The translations under genes and the position numbers were made by a program. Shown here piece by piece: positions 12,070-23,915 of a DNA stretch of 64,000 nucleotides. Origin of the DNA: Paralvinella palmiformis. Its lineage: Eukaryota; Annelida; Polychaeta; Terebellida; Alvinellidae. Every line of letters begins with the position of its first letter. The first letter of the stretch is position 1. The notes under the pieces were generated by a model, which made no database searches, had not been told where the DNA came from, and saw only the letters and a program-made list of their open reading frames with translations. The stretch spans positions 168,501 through 232,500 of the forward strand of contig JAODUP010000717.1 in assembly GCA_025642065.1 (NCBI GenBank), in the 5' to 3' direction.

Positions 12070-15000
12070 CTGTGTGGAAGAAGAGGATAATAATGTTAGT
12101 GTAAGTTGTTGTAATAAGTTAAATAATATCGCACATGTCAACATGCAAAGTCCCCACTCAAATTTTAAAGTTCCCTGATGATTCATCCATATGATGTATT
12201 CACGATTCATTATTCACCGGGCGAGTGGCTTTTCACACACTGCTGAAACGCACACGATCCCTTTTATTTTAAACAAGTATACAACCAATCCGGATAGAGC
12301 TCTGACTGTGCACTCATTTGTATGTTTCTGCGTACGCTGTCCGGCAATTGATATATATAACGGACAACATTGTCTTAGCAGACAAGTACAAATAAAAACA
12401 TTCACATCAACATCAATAGAGCCATGTTACAATAAATGACTCACTAATATCCCAAAATACTCCTAACTAGAGTTTTTGTATCAGGATGTTATACCGCCAG
12501 AGAGCCCCCTTTAGATGACACGATCGTAACACTTGCCACGTGACGTCCGCTTGGTGAAGTGTCCTCAACACGTCAACAGGACACGTGCTGAGGACGCGTG
12601 CTGAGGACACGTCGGAAGATGAAGTGTACTTCTATCCTCCTCACGCGGCGATCTTCACACCGGCACCGCCGCTAGCTTATACGAGTCGGTCACGGGACCA
12701 ACGCCGTAGAAACTATCTAGAAGACGTCACTTCCGACATAAACACGTGATCATTTCTCCCTTATACAGCTGACTTATGTGTCGAGGTTATTATGTTGCCA
12801 TCTCGTAGGCCGACAGTCAATAAAGATAATTATATTTTATCGAGGTGTGTGTGAGGGATGGAGTGTGAAATAACTACGCGAAAGGATGGTATGCGTGCTT
12901 GCGTGTGTGATAGTTAAATCGATAGATAGATAGATGATAGATGAATAGATAGATAGATCACAACTCCGGATGGCCAAAGATGGCCATGCAAGGCTAGGGT
13001 TCATATTCCTACTGGCATGTATTTCATTTTGCTTCATTACTGTCGTAAAAGTTTGACCTATACACCTTACCATTTGTACCGAAAATGTCAAACAATAACA
13101 ACAACAACAACAACAACAACAACAAAAACAACTACCACCAATAATATGGAATCTTTTAGGTCATAAATCATAGTTCCAGTACGACACGGGATTTGGGGGG
13201 GAGGAATGTTGATGGAAGCTGGTATGAGGGTGAGGTGAGTGGATAACAGAGAGGTAATGGCAACTGTCACGGAAAGCGGGAGGAGATGGTATGGTTGGGA
13301 GATGCCCATGGCTAGGTATGAGGGAGGGGGGGGGGGTGGCATGGGATCCAGATCCAGAGATAAAGAAGCGACAGTGGAGTGGAATCTTTGGCCACATTGT
13401 AATATTTCTGCCATAATTACCCGGATATTAGCGTCATCGTACCCTCGCCACCGACGTCCATTATTTCGCCGTAATGGCCGGCCACCTGTGATCACGTGAC
13501 GTCATTATCTCCACGTCTATCGAGTGCCACTTCGTCATCATTGACTCGTCGCTCGCCGACAAAAACCGACGCTAGAAGTCGTCGTCGTCGCAGAGTGGCC
13601 ATTGTCTGCGGCACGTGCTCGCGGTATGACTTTCTGACGGCCGGAAATGGGTCGTGATCGTCTCCAATCGGAGAAAATAATCGGTGCGGAACGGGAAGGT
13701 TACTGTGAAAAACGAAATCGGACAGAAGGGGGGGGAGGCTTTTTCTCAACTTTTATAGGAAGAGTTTCGTCTTCTGTCATATTGACCGTGACGTTACAGG
13801 TCATGACAATCGGTGTACAATAGCGCCATCTGGTGGTCATTATACGATATCACCACCGTGGCTAAAGTTACCTGTCTGTCTTCGGATCTGACGTCACAAC
13901 AGCACCCAGCAATCACCTAATGACGGATAAACCGAACGTATATCGATTGATAACGTGAACAGATCGCCCAAGAACAATCGGAAAGGCCCCTAAAATCGCC
14001 CACTCTCTAAACCAAACATCCCTCGGGCTGGCGGACATTTAATCTAATAAATTACTGTTGATAGGCCTGCCCAGAGCTGGGTTAGGTGAAAAGGTCATCA
14101 CCATAGAGGTCGTAATTAACCCGATTGTCCGGCAACCAGGTAATTGTATTTAGGGCGTCCACTAGCAATTTGTTAAATACACAAATTAGTCGCTCTGACG
14201 TCAGCGTGGTGCCGCCGGGCAGCGGAAAGCCGTCACCACCTGGCGAATATAACCGGTACTACGCGAATTGCCGCTAGAGAGCGCTGCTGGGTGCCGCGGG
14301 ATGTTTCCGCTGGTAACGGGCGGCACAGAAAGGAAGATGGGTGTTTGATGACTCAGCTGTTTTCGTGACGTAAAACTAGGTATATATAAAATGATACAAT
14401 TGGTCAGTTATATAAGGCCAGAAGGGTAGCTTTCAGGAGTGTAGTTATTTATGTGACATCCCTCATGGGTCACTATTACGGGATATATAGACGTAATAGG
14501 AAACGATGATGACAACAGACACCTGAAGTATCGCCGTAATTATATCAAAGAGAACTTGACACACACGCGCTCACACAAACACACACACACACACACAACA
14601 CAGAGGGAGAGAGAGTTAAAACTCTTTATTCGCCTTTGTACCCTGGTACCTAAGCAAACGGTGTTTCGTATTAATAATTGTATTCTCATATCATGACGTG
14701 CACATTATTCATAACTGGGTGACCTTGATTCTTTATTCGCGTTTTGATATCCATAAATAATAATCAAACCATTAACAAAAGTATGCGATCGTCAATCTGA
14801 CCCGATCAAAGAAAAGAATCACCCCCCCCCTTCTCCTCCTCCTCGACCTGACTACTGCCAGTCACCTTTAATCATTATCTTCGTTTTGTTTTCTTTGCCA
14901 TCCCGTTTATATACAAACATACATCTGGCATAGTTTAGCCATAATAAGCGGCGATAATTAATTACAATCGCTTCTCACCGCGGAGATAATTACCACGAGA

Positions 15001-17387
15001 TGAAAAGTGTACTCGGCGCGACAACAAAGGCAGTGCCGAATGCGGAGTAATGACCAGCGACGCCCCCTGGTGGCTTCGGGGGGTTTCTACAGTGGCGGCG
15101 CTAGTGCACGTGCGGCGAATCAATCGTTGGAAACGATCATTTGGGTGGGTTGACGGTGGACACAATTGGTAGTGATGTTCCTAAGAAGCCCATCAGGGGA
15201 CACGGAGGCAGTGTTATAAGATTACTGTCCATCTTCACGCTTATTTCTTCCACTTAGGCGCACACCTAACAAGCCGCTAATTATAGAGGAGTGTATGATA
15301 GAGAGAGAGAGAGAGAGAGAGAGAGGGGTTATCCTATTTACTGTCTGATATTAGAGCTATAGCGCCTATCTGTTGTTATAATACAATCGTCAAATGTAGC
15401 ATAACCTATATGACACTGACATACTGACACACCTAGCATCACTTTTGTTGTCGCTTAATCGACTATAGGCCCTACAGAGAACTCGGTTACGTGCGAAGGG
15501 CCAAATGAGATGGAACACAATAGCCAATATGGTCGTCAAGAAAACAAAAGCTTTGGTCAACTGACACACACACACAGACACAGAGAAAGAGAGAGCGAAA
15601 GAGAGATGTGAAGAGCTTAGCACACATTCAACAGGCCGATAATTTGAAGCCGACGCCATGGTCTATCTATCACTCACGAGTTTGACGCTAGATTGGGATT
15701 GACTAGACTCCCTGTTGTCTTTGGGGTTTTGTTTGGTTTTTTTGCACAACATTTGCAACCCCTTTGTCAGATGTGTATACAGAAGGATTAAAGTGTCAAA
15801 TGAAGCATTCTTATGTGTAACAAAATGCTGTAGAATGACACGTATTTGAAGCCTTCTTGTTCGTGCCTGTAGACACCAAGATAATCGATGGGACCAGTCG
15901 ACGGGTGACATCTTAAAGCTACTTCTGACGAAGAGGAATGGGCGACAATAGGCCGTTGACGGCTCCGACATTATTCATATTTGTCCCTTCGCATCCCGGT
16001 GCTCGTAGACGCTTAATATAAGTAATTTAATATATTTCTGGGTGTGTTTTGTAAAAAAGATCTCCATTGCCAGAAGTTTACTTTGCTGTCCTGCCGAGGA
16101 ACTGTTAATATTTGGTTAATGCGGTGGCAAACAAACCGCTCCCGGACCGCGTCATGCCCGTTGTCACGGCTACACAAGGCGTTCATAGTTTACGTGTTGT
16201 TTACTCCACGTAATTACTGGTGATCAAACTTCGCCTCGGATGCTACTAGACACTAAGTATCCGAACTGTAAATATCGCGTTGGGCGCACCATTCGAGACA
16301 CGTGTTGTTAACACAGCGCCCGCCGCTGATTGGCAGTCTGACACGACCCCATCTGACCCGACCCAGTTTGATATCATTACGCGCGTCATAATGCCGCGGT
16401 CAGAAAGCGACACCTGGCGAGAGTAGCGAGGCACGTGTGGGAAGACCGGTAAATAGGTAAGAGAATCTCGACCGTTTCCGGATGACCGCCTACTGGCCCT
16501 TGTCCAATTGGACAACACGTGACCATATTGTCACGTGATCTATGTTCCATCGGAACAGATGTGTCTCGTGAGGAGGACATCTAATCTATATCACGAGAAC
16601 AGCCTATGTTTATGCTGACGTTCAAATGTGTCCAAGAATGTATCTGTGTGCGCGCGCATCCCTCATATGTGTATGTACATGCTTGGCGTACTAATGCTGC
16701 ACTTACCCATTCAGTTTGCGATGTGAGCCAGGTTACGAATCCTTCGGCCATGACGTACTGTATCACAAAATTGGTGACGTCATAGGCAATACCCTGGATA
16801 CTGTAAGGCGCCGTAATTATCTTCAGTCGGTAGCTAAAATACAACAGGGAAATCACGTGGTCCCAACTTTTGACGTAATGGCAAATTAACCTGAAAAAAG
16901 GAAATAAAAGTAAAATAACTAAACGGTATAGACTCCGTGATGCAGCTGCTGTAGACATTTAGACTGCGAGATCGAATCCCACTGTTTCATCTGCCTGTTG
17001 GATGTTTCACCCTTAACCGGAAGACTAATTTTTGGCCATCTGATTTCTCTGGGGAGTAGTTCCTCAGTCATATGTATAAAGTTGGATCGGTGCCTAGTCT
17101 AAACAATCTATTCATTCACCAAATAAATGGCAGAAATCAACAAGATAATAATTTCAAATCTAAAATAATACTTAGACGTAAATGCATATAGGTTTAGTTA
17201 CATATCCTGTAACTTTAATGTTAAGTAACTTTATTTACTTGTATTTAATTTTTAACGTGTAATCTTATGTTTAACACATTTAAACAAAATTCATAACTAT
17301 CGTCCGTCTGCTGAGCAAACAAAATACCTTATTTGCAAATTATACAGACCTTATTAAATGGTTATACAACATAAGCATATATGATTA

Positions 17388-17445
<58 letters not shown>

Positions 17446-20400
17446 AGAATGATTTAAGCTTGCTTACCTATAAAAGATGCTGCATAATGCTGGACGCAGT
17501 AAATATTTGAGGATGCTTATAATATACATGAAATGATGATTCTGCTGAAAAGTACTGTAATGATGATGATGATGTTGTTGGTGGTGGTGGTGGCGGTGGC
17601 GATGATGACGACAGTGGGGATGAGTAGATCTGTTTCTCGGGGCGTAGATATCGTTTATGTGATCTCCGATGAAGGCCAATTGTTGTCCTATCTGTGTGGC
17701 TGTCCTGTAGAAATAACAATAACAAAACCCCGAAGGTTTATAAATACAATCAACTCATAACTGGTCGGAACACTCGGGGACGGCACATAACAGTGGTCCC
17801 CGAGTAGTCCGACTACTCGAAGTCTGGTTAAGCGATATCACCGAATATGATGCTATTGTAATAGGCCACTCTACCAATGGTCAACGTTATGGCAAGATAA
17901 TCACTTATAGAACAAAGAAATATCGACTGCAATTATACTCACGCAGGAGAAAGAATCAATTTATAAAGTTCAGTTCAAATGTTTTCGGGAATATAATATG
18001 ATAAGTTGTCAAAATATCCAGAACAGACATTGTCTCCAATATCTGCAATTTTTGCATATTCAGGAGGAAATTGTAGACAGAGAGGAACTATAGATCTATT
18101 AGGCAGATTATACAAAAACCGGTTAATCGAAATTTTAGATAATCGGGGGGGGGGTCTTTGTTCAGTCAATCCGAGATATACTGTATGGCACAGAATAGAC
18201 ATAAATAGACTCAATCATATCACAATAATGCTTTGACATTAAATTACATTCCATGTGTAAACAAAATGGTCACTGTTGCGTTACTTATACAGCCATAGTT
18301 GTCTCTAAACCGCATTTACTTTCGGTTTTCGTTTCATCAACAGATAAAGGTGTGGAGATCGCTGGCCCACTAATTAGCTTTCAGCAAAGTGATCAGGGAA
18401 CTGAAGATGCGCTAGATATAAAAACCCATCAACACCCCGGCATCCCCTGAAAACAATGACGTCCCTTCGCGAACAATTAGACATCAAACGAGAACCGAAG
18501 ACATACGATCGAGTCGAAAAGCCAGCTCGGTAACGGCCGTATTTTTATTTCGCGTAATGACCGTAATGAGGCCGTTTTACATTTTACAACGTGTTTATCC
18601 CAATTCGACCATTTAGGGGCACGCTCACCGTCTCCTCCCAATGAATGTCGGACAGATAATGATCTCGATGCCATCAAAGCGACTCTCTAGATGTCGTCTT
18701 TTATGAACATACCAAAAGTCAGCGCCGAAGATGGTGAAAAGAAACAGCTGTTGCCCCCCATCCGATGTCACGCGCTAACGACCCATCCCAATTGATTGAG
18801 AACATATCCATAAAGTGTCCATAGCGACCCAGATAAACATGGGTATCACTCTCCGCCCATTGTCGGCTATCGAGAAGTGCGACTTAAAACCGCATTAAAT
18901 TGGCTAATTGTTGGGCACGGCCGGCAAAAAGCTGATTACAGTGGTATATAGCAAAACCTTTGACTGAGTTCATACAATAATATCGTGGCACCGAGTGACA
19001 ATGGGGAAGTCTGCTCAATAAAGCAGACGGTCGTCGCGAGATCGTCTGCCTCGGCAAAAGAGGCGGACCGGCCTCGGGGCACGCCGCCATCCGGCGACGG
19101 AAAAAACACGCGAATCTTTCCGGATGTGTGCCCAGAAAGAATACTCAAGCCGACTCGATGCATGAGAATGGCCGAGGTCTTTTTATTACTACCCGAATTA
19201 ATACGATTTGCTGAAGATAAAGCCTGCATCGAGCGCGGGGCGACTTCTGGCGACACGCAAACACGTGTGTCAGCCTGGAATGGCCGATCATTGTGTAACC
19301 TAGCGGAGAGAAGGAGAGCGAGCGCTGAAATGTGTCACTTTTTTGCGAGCCTGCATTCATTTAAAGCCGTCTGTACAATGCGTGGAAGCGCTCTGGAATG
19401 TTCTATTTGTACAAAAGATCTGCGGCCGGCCTCCTTCGGCTCAGCCTATCTTTTATCGCCAGACGGCGCTCCTCGTGACGGACGTCCGGCAAATTATCGC
19501 CAGAGTCCCGTATCGGCAGTTTATGATTGATTAAATTCCTGAGTTCTGCTCGTCACGAGGCAGGTTACTAATGCGACGGCCTGCCGTTCGGAAGCGGCGT
19601 TATCGAATCGCAACGAGGCGCCACCTTCCGGAAGGAAGCGGCGACCGAAGGAAATTAGAAGCGTCTTCTTCAAAACCGAGAAAACGATATTTTCGTAAAA
19701 TATCCCCGGAAATAAGCCCAAGTCTAAACAGTCGCCAAGAAGCGCAATTAGTCTTCTATTGCCTTTAATAAGCGTTCGTTGTCGGTAGTGCTGATTTCTA
19801 TGGACGAGTCGAGATTGGTTTGAATGGTCAACATGGTCATCGTTTGGGAACATGGGTAGGACATGGGTAGGACATGTCTAGGACATGTCTAGGACATGTC
19901 TCAGGACATGTCTGCTGGGGAATGAGATCTCATTATTTAACGGGGACGTAGTCGCTTCATCATGATCTCTGTACGACAAATAAACCAAGTGTCAGAGACA
20001 GAGATGGAGAGGAAGAGAGAGACCTTCAGATCGGAGAACGTGCCCGGAATATCTGAACACGAAATCTGATAGGCCGCGGTTAGAGTGGATCTGAGCCAGC
20101 GCGTTCACTTAACACTTCAATAACGGGAAATGTCAATGCTCATCACCGAAGAGCGACCGGAAGCCGGAGGAAGATGCGGCACCGACTAAATGGAACCGAC
20201 ATCCATTGAATTGGCCAAGTTGGAAATTTTTGGGCATCAAATTCGGCAACGTAACAAATGCGGCGTACTATGATTAGAAATATCTTAATAGTCTGTCGTC
20301 TTGAGAGGTAACAGAATTGCTTCCCCAAAACAAGTCCCACAGTCTCGTTCTTGTGTTCAATTACCGCTTTTCTTTGGAACTGATAAAAGTTTTGCAAGAA

Positions 20401-22954
20401 ATGGATGCCGATAAAGATGACAATGGCATAACACGATTTCGTGGCTGTCATGCATTTCTTTGTCACTATTTTTGTCTTCTTTCTTACTGTCCAACATGGC
20501 TACCGTAAAACCTCGAATTACGGTCAGCGCCAACTGACAATAACATTAAATCACCTGAAAAAAAGAAGATTGAGGCAATGGCAGTAATCGGGGAGGAAAA
20601 AGAGAGAGCCACAAGACGCCAATATCACGGCATCTTCTTCCCGACAGTACATTAATGGCGAATCCCCTTGTACGGCTACTGGACGGAGTTAGCATAATTA
20701 ACTACGACAAAACATCATGTTTTGCCGCAATAAATTTAAAAAAAAGGGCGACGCCGTTGATTTGCGAAGACGCCTCCTGGATGAGCGCGTACACGATTAT
20801 TTACCGGACATTGGAAGGGGGCCCTTGGGAACGGCCGGGCGGAGGTGCCCGGATGATTTAGATCTGCTGGGAGTCGGCGATCCTAATTAAAATGGCACTG
20901 GATAGCCGTGTCCAGATCATAAATTAGCTTTTCGTTTGTCACTTAATGAATGAAACATGCAAATGATCGAGATGGGAACGGCTAGACGGGGGCCGGCCTA
21001 CAGTAGGGCCCGGGAGCCTGGCCGAGTTCCTCACCCGGGGTACTATATTTTTCTTTCCAATGAATTAATCTCTGGCTCTCGGCCATAAACATGATAACGG
21101 GAGGACAGCCAGCGCCGGTTGGCCATTCTGTCGTGATATAGAGTTAATGGACGACGCCCGCCATATTATCAGACCATCGGACGACAGTTCGGTCCACTGT
21201 GGACGTTTTATTTGCCGGGTCATTGATGGCATGTAGGTCAGGGTGGATAATGTTTGTGGGTCGGGTCGAATGGCGATCGTAAAACGATGTCCAGTTAGAG
21301 AGCGGAATGACCGGATTTCGGCGCACGTGATGGAAACAAATCAAGGCGCCTCCTAGAGGTCAGCAGCGAGTCAGGTGACAGGAGTCAAAACGATGTCACA
21401 TAACAACCAGGAAATATGGGGTCCGGAGATAAAAGGGCGTACAGTAGGAATGTCGGCCATTGTTGACTCCGGTCGGTTGAGGTCAGCACCCGCTGTTGCC
21501 ACTTTTGACACCCTATCGGCTTAGTTAGGCAATCAACGGACACGAACTGCGTTGATTTACTAACATAGACTGATTGAGACATAAACTGGGAATGGTTAGC
21601 CACTCGGGGCATAATTTATTGCTTAGCTACGGCGTAATATATAAATTATACGGATTTTAACTAAATTACACATGCGTGTATAGTCCGTTCATTCGTTAGT
21701 GGTTGAAAGACATGCGCATACAAAATCAGTAACACCCTATCTATTATACACGCACGTATAATTATTATAAGGCATGCATATAAATTACCCATTGAAAAAC
21801 AATGCAAAAAAAACCCAGTATCATTGAATAAATGCCATTATTAACAATTAAGTTATATTGAAGAAGTAAGCCATCTGTCGTGTTCAAAGTAGTTTTTTAA
21901 AACTAGTTTACATTCCCGTCACGTAGGAATGTTTTCGTTACAAAGATTAGAGATCAATTAAAGCGTGCTTGATTACAAAAGAGATTATGATACGCGTGTC
22001 ACAGTAATTAATCGAATATGTAAAACACGCATTTCTATCGGCCATTTCTATAACGCGCATATTCAGATACGGCATCATTTACTGCATGCGTAGTGAAATA
22101 ATTATGACCCGAGTGGCCACCCATAACTGGCCATCGTCCAACCTTGTCATGGTCACCGTTTCAACAGACGACATAATGATGATAGTGATGACACCTCGGC
22201 TAATGACAACCAATTGCGGAGGATCGAGGCATTGGTGGATGATGTGGATGCGGTTAAGGGAGTGGATGATTTTTATTGGAGTTTGATCCGGGAAGAAGAC
22301 AACTGACATCTGTCGAAGGGTGACATCTCGGCGTTAATGTGACGCGTAGACACTGATAACTGACAAATCGGGCGTAAAATAGAACGCCCATACTCGACCA
22401 TGGTACAGATAATAATAATAATAATAAAAATACATTTAACTAAATGCCCACTGATACATTAGCACAGGATTAGAGAAAAGCCAATTTTCTTCTAGAACAT
22501 TTTCCATGTCACTAAATGCGGGCAATAGGCCGCGATGCTCATAAAAAAGGTCACTTTCGTCATTTGATGGCGATTCGGTGATATACGTCAGTTTTATGTT
22601 ACGTCTATTTACGTCAGTACAGAGCGTACGTCATCTGTTTACGGCCGTCGACGTAGCAGCAATGAACACGTTAGTGATATAATTATAAATGCATACGTTA
22701 TCGTAGATAACATTTCTTTTTTTATCTGTTGGACGCCGAATCAACTTCAACGAGAGAATATAACGTTACAAATGTGGTACCCAACCGTTCCCAAATTGGA
22801 CATCACCAATATCGAGTTAAGGTAAATGGACCCCACTGACGCTAATTAAAACGACTAATTAACATAATCTAAGGAATGCACATTACTGGATCTTCACTAT
22901 GACACGCTTACGATTCGGAGATTCGGCTGTCCTGTTTTATATTCATTCATTCAG

Positions 22955-23028
<74 letters not shown>

Positions 23029-23833
23029 CTAAGGTGAAAAAACATGTTCCCTATAATCATCACAGGCTAAACAATTCACGTTTTCTAAGACTTAACGGGC
23101 TAGAAGCCTTTGTCTGAAACAACTCATCAACAGACAATAGAGACGTATCTATTTTTGTTTGTTTGTTTTGTTTACAATAGCAACAGGAGATGGTGTCTAA
23201 ACAAACACAAACAAGAACTAATCATCAATCCGGGTTTTTTAAGCCGTTAACCGTGCATCGATCACACGTTAGGAGCTAACTCGTCTAGGATGCTCGCTAT
23301 TTGAGTTATGCCTTAATTCGCCGGTCGTTTGTGGGGCACGTCTTAGAGGCATGTCGGCAGCACGACCAACTATTGTTTAGACTGATAAGTTCCGTAGCCG
23401 TTGTTGGCGCTGTCAAGCCATCGGCCTGCGATAAACTGACACCCCATAACAATCATAAAATGTCGATTAAGCAGCTTTTCCGGCCAGTTCCCGGAGCTAT
23501 TAGCTGACGCCAGATTCACTTAAGCGGAAATCGCACGCACGCACCACCGCACACACATACTTATCGGTGTGCGGTCGGGTACGGGTGAAGTGGTTAAATG
23601 GCAGTACGTATTCGCGGGGCCTCGTACGTGTATCGGGCTACCGAGCCACGGGCGCACACGCCGGCACGTACGATGCACGCGTGCGTTTCTACGGCCACAC
23701 GCGCGGGATGTTATCAGCGGATACCCCAATACGTCTACTTGATAAACAAGCTGAAGAGCAATAACTATTTTACGATTGAATCTGAGGAATTGCTCTCATA
23801 GTTATAGATAAACATTTATTACCATAGAGTACT

Positions 23834-23915
<82 letters not shown>

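Larger units (their letters stand above)
12070..16706. other. BAK-like intron 4: CpG-rich, E-box/CRE sites, one SINE-free stretch
   Basis: No convincing exon was seen. Contents: a 13-bp near-tandem GGACACGTGCTGA array (12579-12616), a composite CACGTGACGTCA at 13493-13504, an ACA repeat (13090-13128), an AC repeat (14564-14596), a GA repeat (15299-15326), and GC-rich segments 13.4-13.9, 14.0-14.35 and 16.1-16.6 kb with many CpGs. Confidence 0.6.

Noticed and set aside
11960..12104. Plus-strand exon-like frame (acceptor TTTTTGTTTCAG, then a basic peptide K-R-I-G-K-I-A-A-P-Y-K-K, donor-like GTGTAAGT)
   Set aside because: It is the antisense of the BAK-like terminal exon, whose BH2/tail-anchor reading and phases are far better supported.
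13088..13499. Pro-rich and Val-rich open frames on both strands
   Set aside because: Driven by an ACA repeat and G-rich runs; no supported exon borders.
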